From the NCBI RefSeq assembly GCF_026283925.1, contig NZ_JAPDPF010000002.1:62001-126000 (forward strand): DNA of 64,000 nt. Direction: 5' to 3'. Below are positions 49,257 to 57,923 of this stretch, in pieces; positions within the stretch are counted from its first letter, which is position 1; each line of letters begins with the position of its first letter. Source of the stretch: Dyella halodurans (lineage in GTDB: Bacteria; Pseudomonadota; Gammaproteobacteria; Xanthomonadales; Rhodanobacteraceae). Under the pieces are notes generated by a model. It worked only from the letters and a program-made list of their open reading frames with translations, was not told the DNA's origin and ran no database searches. Made by a program: the position numbers and the translations under genes.

Positions 49257-50423
49257 ATGATGAACCGCCTGCCAGGCCTGGATCTTCTGCGCGCGATCGC
49301 GATCGTATGGGTGATGATCTTCCACTCCTACATCGTGGGCGGCTGGGGACACTTCGGTGGCGTGGAGTCGTACGGCTGGATCGGGGTCGACTTGTTCTTC
49401 GTCCTCAGCGGCTACCTCATCGGTTCGCAGTTGCTGCAGCCCATGGCAGCAAACCAGGCGCCGTCACTGGTCGACTTCTATGTACGACGAGCCTTCCGCA
49501 TCCTGCCGGCCTACCTGGTCGTGGTGGCGCTTTACTTCGCACTGCCCATCGTCCGCGAAGCGCCCGGCATCCAGCCGCTGTGGCAGTTCCTGACGTTCAC
49601 GGTGAACCTGCTGATCGATGCCCAGCACAACCTCGCGTTCTCGCACGTGTGGTCGCTGTGTGTCGAGGAGCACTTCTACCTGCTGTTCCCGTTGCTGGCG
49701 TGGTGGTTGGCGCGCCGGCCGTCGGCGCCACGATTCATCGCCGTATGCGTGGCGGTCATGGGCATCGGCATGTTCATGCGTGGCTACGTATGGCTGCACG
49801 AGTTGGCGCCGGCTGGTGCCGCCGGCGATGGCGCCGAAGCGCAGCGGCATTTTCTTGAGGGCATCTACTACCCCTCATGGTCGCGCCTGGATGGATTGCT
49901 GGCGGGTGTGGTACTGGCCACCATCAAGGCTTATCGCAAACCGCTATGGGCACGACTGCAAGCTCGTGCCAACGCGATGCTGCTGATTGGCTTGGCCGTC
50001 ACGGCCGTCGCCATCTGGTTGTTCCGCGACCGCACGGGTTTTATCGCCACCGTGCTGGGCTATCCGCTGCTGGCATGTGGCCTCGGCTTTATTGTGTTGG
50101 CCGGCAGCAGCGCGCAGGGCTTGTTGGGAAGGCTGAGGATTCCTGGTGCAGGCTGGCTCGCGCTCGCCTCGTACAGCCTTTATCTCACGCACAAGGCGGT
50201 ATTCCATCTCGTCCGCGTGGCGCTGGGCCAGCATCTGGATGGCCATGCCTTCGCCGTCTTTCTCATTTATGCCGTCACCGTCCTGCTGGTTGGTGCGCTG
50301 TTGCACTATGTGGTGGAGCGTCCGTTCCTCCGTTGGCGTGACCGTTACCGGAAGCCTTCCGGCAAATCGTCAGCTATCTCGACAGCACCCGCGTCATCCG
50401 TCATGGCTGCGGATACGCCGTAA
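49257..50423 (+). CDS. Acyltransferase 3 family membrane protein
   Basis: A 388-residue membrane protein with about ten helices. The start RLPGLDLLRAIAIVWVMIFHS holds the family His and the RSxxG-like region DLLRAIAIV, and SHVWSLCVEEHFYLLFPLL is the conserved second block. Such proteins transfer acetyl or similar groups to sugars of LPS, exopolysaccharide or peptidoglycan. The acceptor is unknown. Two adjacent ATGs (49257 and 49260) are equivalent, with AAGGGA upstream. A repeat pair follows its end. Confidence 0.92.
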   Translation: MMNRLPGLDLLRAIAIVWVMIFHSYIVGGWGHFGGVESYGWIGVDLFFVLSGYLIGSQLLQPMAANQAPSLVDFYVRRAFRILPAYLVVVALYFALPIVREAPGIQPLWQFLTFTVNLLIDAQHNLAFSHVWSLCVEEHFYLLFPLLAWWLARRPSAPRFIAVCVAVMGIGMFMRGYVWLHELAPAGAAGDGAEAQRHFLEGIYYPSWSRLDGLLAGVVLATIKAYRKPLWARLQARANAMLLIGLAVTAVAIWLFRDRTGFIATVLGYPLLACGLGFIVLAGSSAQGLLGRLRIPGAGWLALASYSLYLTHKAVFHLVRVALGQHLDGHAFAVFLIYAVTVLLVGALLHYVVERPFLRWRDRYRKPSGKSSAISTAPASSVMAADTP

Positions 50424-50440
50424 GGGAACTTCGAAAGACT

Positions 50441-50525
50441 CGTCATTCCCGCGAAAGCGGGAATCCAGCGACTTTCAATCCACTGAATACAAAGGCACTG
50501 GATTCCCGCTTTCGCGGGAATGACG
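50441..50525. repeat. Inverted pair of the 28-bp dispersed repeat, copies 2 and 3
   Basis: Two 28-base units, CGTCATTCCCGCGAAAGCGG... (50441-50468) and its exact reverse complement (50498-50525), face each other around 29 bases. Each has the internal hairpin ATTCCCGC/GCGGGAAT. One unit matches the copy at 984-1011 but for loop bases. This pair layout is that of a REPIN. It lies between an acyltransferase and a TraB/GumN gene. Confidence 0.85.
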
Positions 50526-50641
50526 GGAAAGAAGCAGGGTTCTTCAAGGTCTCCGTGAGTGCCAATGAGTGGTGCGCAGACGCCGCTGCCTTGCGCCCCG
50601 CTGGTCCGGCGCAGGGCAGGGGGATCACAGCAGGGTCACTG

Positions 50642-51676
50642 CTAATTCTGCTCGTCCGGCGCCTCCACCCGATAACCCTGAGCCTTGAGTTTGGCGAGGA
50701 AGCCGTCGGGCGCGAGTATCTGCTCCATCGATAGCAGCGCCACGGAACGATTGTTCCGCACGAGCGAGGATTCTGCTGCTTCCATCCAGGCTTTCTCGAT
50801 GCGTTGCGGCAGGTCGGGAATATTCAGTTGCTTGGCAAAATCGCCGTTGATCGCGGCGACCACGCATGACTCGTAGGAGGCTCCCTGCGACAGGCTCTGC
50901 AGTGTCCTCATGTCGCCAGTAGCCCAGGCATTGGCGCGCTTGGTGAGCATGCCCATGTCGTGCTCGACCAGGTGCATGGTCTGGTCCAGGCAGGCGATAC
51001 CCTGCTGCCTGCCCTGGTCAGCCGTCTGGGCGAGCGGCGACGCATGCGGGATCAGCAACTGATAGGTGACCGGAATGACACGGGTACCGTGCTTGCGCGC
51101 CAGCTTCTGCACGATGGCGGCGACATCGGTGTCATTGGTGAGGCCCGCCGACGCCAGCGCCGCTTCGTAGAGCTGCTGGGCGACCACGATCGGGCGCAGG
51201 TATTCCAGGGCGTCGTCATTGCCAAGGTACTGGCGCCTCAGTACCAGCCATCGGTCGTACATCTCCGGCGGGAGCAGTTTCTGCAGCGTGGCACCATCGG
51301 GATTCAGGCGGGCGGAAGGCTGCAAGGCCAGCCGGTTGAACAGGCTGGTCGGCATCTTCAGCTCGGCGGATGGCGGTTCAAGCAGCTCCTTGGCGCCCGC
51401 CAGGACTTTTTCAACCTGCGCTGTCTGCCACTCGGCATGCTTGGGCAGCGGTGACAGCGTGCCCAGGACCCATAGGACGTGATCACCCCGGCGCACCTGC
51501 CAGAGCGCTGGACCCGGCTGTTGGCCGGTCACGGTGACGGCCTGCAGGCTGACGACGCTCTCGGGAGACGGCGGCTTGATCACGCTGGCGGCATTCGCCG
51601 GCGGCGCGGCTGACTGCGCCCATGCAGGCATCGCCATGATCAGGGCGGCGACATAAATAGCGAACTTTCCTTGCAT
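50642..51676 (-). CDS. TraB/GumN family exported protein
   Basis: A 344-residue protein with an N-terminal signal peptide (residues 1-20, cleavage near AWAQS). The TraB/GumN signature ALWQVRRGDHVLWVLGTLSPLP near the start and the C-terminal NNRSVALLSMEQILAPDGFLAKLKAQGYRVEA are visible. Family members are held to be metal-dependent hydrolases of the Tiki type, but function in this group is unproven; GumN sits in the xanthan cluster of Xanthomonas. It stands alone here. Confidence 0.88.
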   Translation of the reverse strand: MQGKFAIYVAALIMAMPAWAQSAAPPANAASVIKPPSPESVVSLQAVTVTGQQPGPALWQVRRGDHVLWVLGTLSPLPKHAEWQTAQVEKVLAGAKELLEPPSAELKMPTSLFNRLALQPSARLNPDGATLQKLLPPEMYDRWLVLRRQYLGNDDALEYLRPIVVAQQLYEAALASAGLTNDTDVAAIVQKLARKHGTRVIPVTYQLLIPHASPLAQTADQGRQQGIACLDQTMHLVEHDMGMLTKRANAWATGDMRTLQSLSQGASYESCVVAAINGDFAKQLNIPDLPQRIEKAWMEAAESSLVRNNRSVALLSMEQILAPDGFLAKLKAQGYRVEAPDEQN

Positions 51677-51994
51677 CGTGAGGCTCCTCGCGGTGACACG
51701 ACGGCCCGTAGGCGCCTGGACGGCATCGCCATCGGCCATATCTGCTCGTACGCCAGGCAGCGCCATCGGCAGGGTGATCCGGCGCTGATGATTGAACACC
51801 ACTCGCGTTCGTGGCGCCATATGCGCGATGCCCGTAGCCCCGATGGCCATGATGGTCATGATGGCGCGCCGGTGTTTTGCTGGTTCGCGTTGGTGCGCCG
51901 GCACCACGATTACTTGCGCCTGGCGTTCTCCGGTGATGACAACGAATCGTTCATCTGCGGCGGACGAGGATGCGGCTTGGGCCGAGGGCATCCG
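51677..51994. other. Gene-free stretch between divergent TraB/GumN and DUF2252 genes
   Basis: No recognisable gene lies in these 318 bases. The DUF2252 frame is open through the whole stretch, but the extra ~105 codons read as a His/Arg-rich chain without family similarity, and no start is better than the ATG at 51995. It should hold the promoters of both genes; I see no clear -35/-10 pairs. A run of GATGG(T/C)CATGATGG repeats lies near 51843-51866. Confidence 0.5.
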
Positions 51995-53203
51995 ATGTCA
52001 CGTGCGAAGAAAGCCAACGTATCGCCCCGTCGCCGAGCGGCGGCGCTGGAAAACAGGCGCCATCGCAAGATGGCGCGATCGGCCCATGCCTATGTACGCG
52101 GCAATACGGCGCAGTTCTACGCCTGGCTGGCGGAGGAGGGCGCATCGCTCCTGCCCGAGGGGCCGGCGATCTGGATCTGCGGTGATTGCCATGTCGGCAA
52201 CTTGGGGCCGGTGGCCGACGACCACGGGCGAGTTCATATCCAGCTACGCGATTTCGATCAAAGCGCCATCAGCAATCCCGCCTACGACCTCATCCGGCTC
52301 TCGTTGTCCCTGGCGATGGCGGCGCGCGGCTCGGACCTTCCCGGCATTACCGCCGCTGAAATGATGGAAGCCGTGCTGGATGGTTATGAGGCTGCGTTTC
52401 CCGAAGTGGACGAGCCCGAGCCGGTCATGCCGGACACGATCAAACTGGTGATGAAGCGCGCCGCGCGGCGCAACTGGAAGGCCTTGGCGCACGAACGCAT
52501 CCAGGGTGTCGACACCCAGCTACCCCTGGGTTCCGAGTTCTGGCCGATCACGGACAAGGAACGCAAGGCGATAGACAAGTTGTTCCTCGAGCCAGCGCTG
52601 GCCGACCTGGCAACCCAGCTGCGCCACCGCGACACGCAAGGGCAGGTGGCCGTGCTCGATGCCGCGTACTGGCGCAAGGGCTGCAGTTCGCTGGGCCGCC
52701 TGCGCTATGCAAGCCTGCTCGATGTCGATGGTGGAAGCGTCGAGGGCGACGATCTCTGCCTGGTCGATATCAAGGAGGCCGCCGCCTCCGTGGTACCGCG
52801 GGCAGCGGGCGTACGCATGCCGAGAGATTCGGCCGAACGCGTGGTTGTGGCGGCGCGGCACCTGTGTCCGGCCCTGGGCGACCGCATGCGTGCGACGCAT
52901 CTGCTCGGCAAGCCGGTCTTTGTGCGCGAGCTACTGCCGCAGGATCTCAAGCTGGATATCGGGCGCATCAAGCGCAAGCAGGCCGTCCGCTCGGCCGCCT
53001 ATCTCGCCCACGTGCTTGGCCGGGCCCACTCGACCCAGATGGATGCGGACATCCGGCGCTCCTGGCGCAACGAGCTGCATCGCCATCATACGCGTACGCT
53101 GGCCGCTCCTTCCTGGCTTTGGCGCGCGGTCACCGGGCTGCTTGCCATGCATGAACGCGAGTACTTGAACCATTGCCGGGCGTATGTCGGCGGTCGCGCC
53201 TAG
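51995..53203 (+). CDS. DUF2252 family protein
   Basis: A 402-residue cytoplasmic protein of DUF2252, a family with remote likeness to aminoglycoside-phosphotransferase-type kinases. Visible family marks are SAHAYVRGNTAQFY, ICGDCHVGNLGP, LRDFDQSAISNPAYDLIRL and GRAHSTQ near the C-terminus; the D-x-D-x-N pattern around residue ~65 may bind metal. No substrate is known. GAGGG is six bases before the ATG. It stands alone, and the frame remains open upstream without similarity. Confidence 0.88.
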   Translation: MSRAKKANVSPRRRAAALENRRHRKMARSAHAYVRGNTAQFYAWLAEEGASLLPEGPAIWICGDCHVGNLGPVADDHGRVHIQLRDFDQSAISNPAYDLIRLSLSLAMAARGSDLPGITAAEMMEAVLDGYEAAFPEVDEPEPVMPDTIKLVMKRAARRNWKALAHERIQGVDTQLPLGSEFWPITDKERKAIDKLFLEPALADLATQLRHRDTQGQVAVLDAAYWRKGCSSLGRLRYASLLDVDGGSVEGDDLCLVDIKEAAASVVPRAAGVRMPRDSAERVVVAARHLCPALGDRMRATHLLGKPVFVRELLPQDLKLDIGRIKRKQAVRSAAYLAHVLGRAHSTQMDADIRRSWRNELHRHHTRTLAAPSWLWRAVTGLLAMHEREYLNHCRAYVGGRA

Positions 53204-53271
53204 TGCCTGAAGACTGGGCTGCGGTGCAACCTGGCGAAGCATGCACCGTCGCAGGTACTCGATCAGGGCAT

Positions 53272-53982
53272 TCAGAACCGGTCAGTGCTGGCGAGATAAC
53301 GCCATTGACCCGGCTGCAGGCGCGACATCGGAATGCGACCAACGCGGATGCGCTTGATCGCCTGCACCTGCAGCCCCACCGCATGGCACATGCGTTCGAC
53401 CAGGTTGGGTGACACGCGCTTCAACGCGAAACGCAGGTGGGTTTCGTTCTGCCAGCTCACCTTGATCGGCGGCAGCGCGTAATTGTTGAAGCTGAGCCCG
53501 TGATTGAGCAGGGCGAGACCATTCGGCGCGAGCTTGCCGGCGACTTCGACGATGATCTCCTGCTCGATGCGATCGCTGTCTTCTTCCAATCGGCGCTTAA
53601 CCCGCCAGTCCTGGGTGAACACCAGCAGTCCGCTGGCGTTGTCGGGCAAGGGCAGGGGCGATTCCAGTCGGGCGAAATGGCGCTTCAGCAGGCGCACGCC
53701 GGAGGCATCGTCCTCGGCGTGGCTTTCGATGCTGATCAGGGCGCGCGCCTGTTCGGCGGAAACACCTGCGGGTTTGTGTAATACGAGCGTGGCGGGTTCG
53801 GCGGCTTCGAGCTGCGCGTGCGGATCGATTTCGATGAGTTGATCCAGCACCTTGAACTGCGGCTCCTCCACCGTCTCGCCATTCACGCGTACCCAGCCGC
53901 CTTCGATGTACATCTCCGCCTCGCGCCGGGAGCACTGGGCCATGGCGGCGATACGTTTGGCGAGGCGGACGGGTTCGGTCAT
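53272..53982 (-). CDS. RsuA/RluF-like pseudouridine synthase homologue with altered active site
   Basis: A 236-residue protein with an N-terminal S4 RNA-binding domain (VRLAKRIAAMAQCSRREAEM, residues 4-23) and a pseudouridine-synthase-type domain (LVLHKPAGVS ... MCHAVGLQVQAIKRIRVGRIPMS). The normal catalytic GRLDxxTxGLL reads LPLPDNASGLL, so the Asp is not in place, and the basic-motif KxYxV reads EQEIIVEV without Tyr. The fold and RNA-contact residues stay. It may bind RNA without isomerising uridine, or use a shifted Asp. Starts at 53982; the frame is open further with no similarity. Confidence 0.85.
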   Translation of the reverse strand: MTEPVRLAKRIAAMAQCSRREAEMYIEGGWVRVNGETVEEPQFKVLDQLIEIDPHAQLEAAEPATLVLHKPAGVSAEQARALISIESHAEDDASGVRLLKRHFARLESPLPLPDNASGLLVFTQDWRVKRRLEEDSDRIEQEIIVEVAGKLAPNGLALLNHGLSFNNYALPPIKVSWQNETHLRFALKRVSPNLVERMCHAVGLQVQAIKRIRVGRIPMSRLQPGQWRYLASTDRF

Positions 53983-54178
53983 CAGGGGTGGCCTGGGGTG
54001 AGGGTGATTATTGTAGGCGGTGTGGAGGCGACAACGGGCAAAGGCCGCCCGGGCACCGTGCTGCGCAGCCGTGGCTGCGCATGGCGTCATGGCGGTCAGC
54101 GGCTCCGGATGGGTATGCTCCAGGGCCAGCGAGGCTGGAATGGGCGAGGTCGCCTGTTCATCAACGGATACCGAAAGC

Positions 54179-54610
54179 ATGCTCATCCACGGTCGATGCC
54201 ATTGCGGCAACATCGCGTTTTCGCTGGTCTGGGAACCCGATCCGGCGGAAATTCCCGCACGCGCCTGCGACTGCTCCTTCTGCAGCAAGCACGGCGGCGT
54301 GTGGACTTCCTGTCCGGGTGGCGCGCTGAAAGTCGTGGTGAAGGAACCATCATGCGTGTCCCGTTATGCGTTTGGCACCCGGACCGCGGTATTCCACACC
54401 TGCACGCGCTGCGGCGTGGTGCCGGTGGTGACCAGCGAGATCGATGGCCGCTTGTATGCAGTGGTCAGTGTCAACGCCTTCGACGATGTGGATCCGTCAC
54501 TCATTCGTCGCGCGACGGGCAGCTTCGAGGGAGAAGACAAGGCATCGCGGCTCGCCCGTCGGCAGCGCAACTGGATCGCCGATGTCGAGTTCGTCGAGGC
54601 TGCCCGCTAA
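54179..54610 (+). CDS. GFA (glutathione-dependent formaldehyde-activating)/CENP-V family protein
   Basis: A 143-residue small zinc protein. The zinc ligands fall in GRCHCGN, CDCSFCSKHGG and CTRCGV, as in the GFA family. The founding member acts on S-hydroxymethylglutathione, but most members have no proven activity. The ATG at 54179 is used; the frame goes further upstream without similarity. It is divergent from the pseudouridine-synthase-like gene and convergent with the exonuclease gene, whose stop lies six bases from its own. Confidence 0.9.
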   Translation: MLIHGRCHCGNIAFSLVWEPDPAEIPARACDCSFCSKHGGVWTSCPGGALKVVVKEPSCVSRYAFGTRTAVFHTCTRCGVVPVVTSEIDGRLYAVVSVNAFDDVDPSLIRRATGSFEGEDKASRLARRQRNWIADVEFVEAAR

Positions 54611-54616
54611 CGGGAT

Positions 54617-55435
54617 CTAGGCAGCGGATTCACGCGTGAAGTGACCCAGGATGCCGCCAAGGCTGCGCAGGTCCTGGCTGTTGTGCCGTGCGACGCGGTG
54701 CAGTGGCGCAGCCGAGCCACCACGCAGGAATCCCAGCCAGGCAGCTGGGGCTTCCGAACCAGGCAGATCGTCTTCGCGCACGACGTGCAGCAGTTGCCGT
54801 TCGACCGTGGCCAGGCGGCAGTTTTCCCAGACGCCGCGCCAGCGTCGGCGCACCGGATGGAGCAGGTCGATATGCGCCAGTCCGTGCAGCGGACAAGCGC
54901 GCTGATGCAGACGGAAACGCGTCTTCAGCAGCGGCGCGTCATAAGACTTGCCGTTGTAGCTAACCAGGACAGTGTCGGGACGCAGCCAGGACGCAAAGCA
55001 ATCCAGCATGGCGGCTTCGGCCGCTAGCGTGGTGATCAGCAGCTGGCGTTCGCGAAACTGGCCGTGATGCCAATCCGCCACGCCAATCATGAAAGCCCGC
55101 GTGCCCGTGCCACCGGCCAGGCCGGTGGTTTCCGTGTCGAACAGCAACAGCCGTTCCGGCGCGACGACTTCGCCGACGCGGGCGAACGATGCGTCGAAGG
55201 CGGCTGGCGCGGGCGGCCAGATGCCGCTGGTTTCGCTTAACTGCAAACCGGGCGCAATGGTGTGGCCAGGTAGTACTTGCGGTACTGCCGACCGCGCCAT
55301 CGACACGGGCTTGCGCTGCCGCACGGCAAGCAGTTGGCTCAAGCCGCCCGGGAGTGGCTCGGCGCGACGAGGCGGCGTCGGCGTGACGCCGGCCTGTCGA
55401 CGGAGTCCACGCAATTTGTCCGCGAGTGCACTCAT
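54617..55435 (-). CDS. RNase H-fold 3'-5' exonuclease, YprB/MrfB-like
   Basis: A 272-residue exonuclease of the YprB type. After a Pro-rich start (residues 1-85), the DEDD-fold exonuclease has LLFDTETTGLAGG (Asp and Glu of motif I, ~100), SYNGKSYDAPLLKTR (motif II) and HNSQDLRSLGGIL (motif III), all metal-binding acids present. In B. subtilis MrfB works with the helicase MrfA in mitomycin-C repair. The ATG overlaps the stop of the helicase gene as ATGA, so the pair is translationally coupled. Nuclease direction is inferred from the family. Confidence 0.88.
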   Translation of the reverse strand: MSALADKLRGLRRQAGVTPTPPRRAEPLPGGLSQLLAVRQRKPVSMARSAVPQVLPGHTIAPGLQLSETSGIWPPAPAAFDASFARVGEVVAPERLLLFDTETTGLAGGTGTRAFMIGVADWHHGQFRERQLLITTLAAEAAMLDCFASWLRPDTVLVSYNGKSYDAPLLKTRFRLHQRACPLHGLAHIDLLHPVRRRWRGVWENCRLATVERQLLHVVREDDLPGSEAPAAWLGFLRGGSAAPLHRVARHNSQDLRSLGGILGHFTRESAA

Positions 55436-57852
55436 AAGGCGACGACCAGATCGAGCACGCGCGTGGCCAGCACTTTCAGCGGCGTATCGTTTTGCTCGTC
55501 GGCCGCCAGCACCGGCCCCACGCAGGCCGGGCAGCCCGCACGGCAATCGCAGCGCTGCACCAGTTCGCGCGCCAGCCGCACCAGGTCCTCGCGGCGCTCG
55601 AACAGCGGCGCGCTCAGGCCAACGCCACCGGGAAACGCGTCGTAGAGGTAAAGCGTCGGAATGAACGGGCCGTGCGCGCTGGCATCGAGCTCGCCCAGGC
55701 TGGAGCGTATTTGTGCGCGTCCGTTGAGATCAGGCGTGGCGAACCAGGCGCCGTCGCCGCTGCCGACGGCCTTTTGCAGGTCGCGCGCCTCGGCCATCAC
55801 CGCCACCGTGGCGACGATGTGCAAGGCATGGGCTGCTGCCAGAAACCCGTCCAGCGCCTGCTGGCGATGGTCGAAGGCCTGCTCGAGCGCGCGCTGCGGC
55901 AACTGCCACCAGACGGCGGTGGTGTGGAGCTCAAGATCCGGCAGGTTGACCGGGCCGTAACCGATGTTCTCGTGCGTGTAGTAGCGAATCTTCTTGTAGC
56001 CGGCGACGCGCCGCGCCACATGCACTTCGCCGTGATGCGCGCTGCCTGCGCCGGCCGGCGAATGGTCGAACGCCTCGAGTACCTTGAGCCTGGTGTAGTC
56101 GATGGCATCCGTGTAGTAATCGACGTTGGTGTGCGTGACAAACGCCTTGCGACCGGTCCAGTCGAGGCGTTCGACCTGGTACGGCACGGACTGGATCATG
56201 TGGATGGCGCCTTCGTACAAGGTCAGTGCGGCAGCGCTGAAGTCGACTTCGGCCACGATGGTCTGCCGTCCCTGGGTGCGGTCGACCACGACGAAGTTGC
56301 CGTCCGCCACCGAGCGCAGCGAAACCGCGTTGGCCGGATAACTGTCGGCAATCCATTCGAAGCGGGCGCCTTCCTGATGCAGGACGCCTTCTTCGGCCAG
56401 GACCTGCAGCCACGGCGTGGCGTCCTGCGGACCGAAGCGTTCACCGTCATGGAACGGCAGCTCGAACGCCGCGCAGCGAATATGGTCAAGCAGGATCAGC
56501 GGCTGGTCCGGGGCAATGCGCGCATGTTCCGGTGACGCGCCCTGGAAGAATTCCGGATGGCGCACGAAGTATTGGTCCAGCGGATCGCTGCTCGCCACCA
56601 GCACGCCGAGCGATGCCTGTTGCCGCCGACCGGCACGCCCGAAGCGCTGCCAGGTGGCGGCCACGCTGCCGGGGTAGCCATTGAGCACCACCACGTCGAG
56701 CGCGCCGATGTCCACGCCCAGTTCGAGCGCCGACGTGCTGACGATGCCGTCCACCTGGCCGGCGCGCATCTCGCGTTCCGCCGCGCGGCGTTCGGTAGGC
56801 AGATAGCCGCCGCGATAGGCGCGAATGCGCGCCGGCTTGCGTGGGTCGCTATCGAACACGTCCTTCAGATATTTCGTCAGCACCTCGACCATCAGGCGCG
56901 ATTGCGCGAAGACCAGCGTCTTCAGTCCGGCGCGGATGGCGGTGCGGGCGATGCGGTTGGACTGGGAGCGCGCCGATGCGCGTAGACCGAGGTCCGGGTT
57001 CACCACCGGCGGATTCCACAGCAGCACATGTTTCTCGCCTACGGGCGCGCCGCTTTCGGTGATCGCGGTGACGGGCTGTTCGATCAACGCGCTGGCGTGC
57101 TGGGCCGGATTGCCTATGGTGGCCGAGCACAGGATGAATTGCGGCGAGACGCCGTAGAACGCGCAGACGCGCTGCAGGCGCCGCAGCACATTGGCCACGT
57201 GGGAGCCGAACACGCCGCGATAGGTGTGCACCTCGTCGATCACCACGAAGCGCAGGTTCTCGAAGAACTGCGCCCATTTCGTGTGATGCGGCAGGATCGC
57301 CTGATGCAGCATGTCCGGGTTGCTCACCACGATGTCGCCGTGCAGGCGGATGGCCTGGCGCGCATCGCCCGGCGTGTCGCCATCGAAGGTGAAGGCCTTG
57401 ACGCCGAGCGAGCCGGCCTGGTTGAGCTCCAGCAGTTCCGCGACCTGATCCTGCGCCAGCGCCTTGGTGGGAAACAGGAACAGCGCCTTGGCTTGTTGCT
57501 GGATCGCGGCGCTGATCACCGGCAGCGTGTAGCACAGGGATTTACCCGAGGCCGTGGGCGTGGCCACGACGACGTGCTCTCCCGCCGCCGTGGCCTGCCA
57601 GGCTTGCGCCTGGTGGGCGTAGAGGCGGTCGACGCCGCGTGCGCGCAAGGCCTCCATCAGTGGCGCCGGCATATCCGCCGGCAACGGCGCGTAGTCGCCT
57701 TCTCGTCTGGGCAAGACGAAGGCGCCGGTGATGCGATCGCGATAACGGCGCGCGAGGCGGCGGGCCAACTGGTCGCCTCCGCTGACGGGAGCGGCGAGCG
57801 CCCCGTCCTGTCGCACGGCGCGTTGGGCCAGGGGGTTGGGCAAGGCGTTCAT
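55432..57852 (-). CDS. DEXH-box helicase with C-terminal zinc cluster, YprA/MrfA-like
   Basis: An 806-residue SF2 helicase. Motif I is ATPTASGKS, motif II is DEVH (VVIDEVHTYRG), motif III is CSATIGNP, and motif VI is QRFGRAGRR; a DUF1998-type C-terminal domain ends with four Cys in CDCRAGCPACVG, the zinc cluster. B. subtilis MrfA, a DNA-crosslink repair helicase, has the same order. It is followed by an exonuclease gene in ATGA overlap. GGAG is seven bases upstream of the ATG. It is 72 bases after the PiT transporter gene. Confidence 0.92.
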   Translation of the reverse strand: MNALPNPLAQRAVRQDGALAAPVSGGDQLARRLARRYRDRITGAFVLPRREGDYAPLPADMPAPLMEALRARGVDRLYAHQAQAWQATAAGEHVVVATPTASGKSLCYTLPVISAAIQQQAKALFLFPTKALAQDQVAELLELNQAGSLGVKAFTFDGDTPGDARQAIRLHGDIVVSNPDMLHQAILPHHTKWAQFFENLRFVVIDEVHTYRGVFGSHVANVLRRLQRVCAFYGVSPQFILCSATIGNPAQHASALIEQPVTAITESGAPVGEKHVLLWNPPVVNPDLGLRASARSQSNRIARTAIRAGLKTLVFAQSRLMVEVLTKYLKDVFDSDPRKPARIRAYRGGYLPTERRAAEREMRAGQVDGIVSTSALELGVDIGALDVVVLNGYPGSVAATWQRFGRAGRRQQASLGVLVASSDPLDQYFVRHPEFFQGASPEHARIAPDQPLILLDHIRCAAFELPFHDGERFGPQDATPWLQVLAEEGVLHQEGARFEWIADSYPANAVSLRSVADGNFVVVDRTQGRQTIVAEVDFSAAALTLYEGAIHMIQSVPYQVERLDWTGRKAFVTHTNVDYYTDAIDYTRLKVLEAFDHSPAGAGSAHHGEVHVARRVAGYKKIRYYTHENIGYGPVNLPDLELHTTAVWWQLPQRALEQAFDHRQQALDGFLAAAHALHIVATVAVMAEARDLQKAVGSGDGAWFATPDLNGRAQIRSSLGELDASAHGPFIPTLYLYDAFPGGVGLSAPLFERREDLVRLARELVQRCDCRAGCPACVGPVLAADEQNDTPLKVLATRVLDLVVAL

Positions 57853-57884
57853 CAGCAGGCTCCGTCGGAGCCTGCATTGGAGCG

Positions 57885-57915
57885 GCCGGCGGTCTCAAAC
57901 GTTGAGACTGCCGGC
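57885..57915 (-). terminator. Intercistronic hairpin after the phosphate transporter gene
   Basis: GCCGGC(G)GTCTCAA and TTGAGACTGCCGGC pair over a three-base loop with one G-T pair. It lies just after the PiT stop codon and before the helicase. There is no T-tract, so it may protect the mRNA end rather than end transcription. Confidence 0.5.
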
Positions 57916-57923
57916 GTGACTGG

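Noticed and set aside
51671-51994. A longer N-terminus for the DUF2252 protein
   Set aside because: The extension is open but His/Arg-rich with no similarity to the family, and the ATG at 51995 has a well-placed GAGGG.
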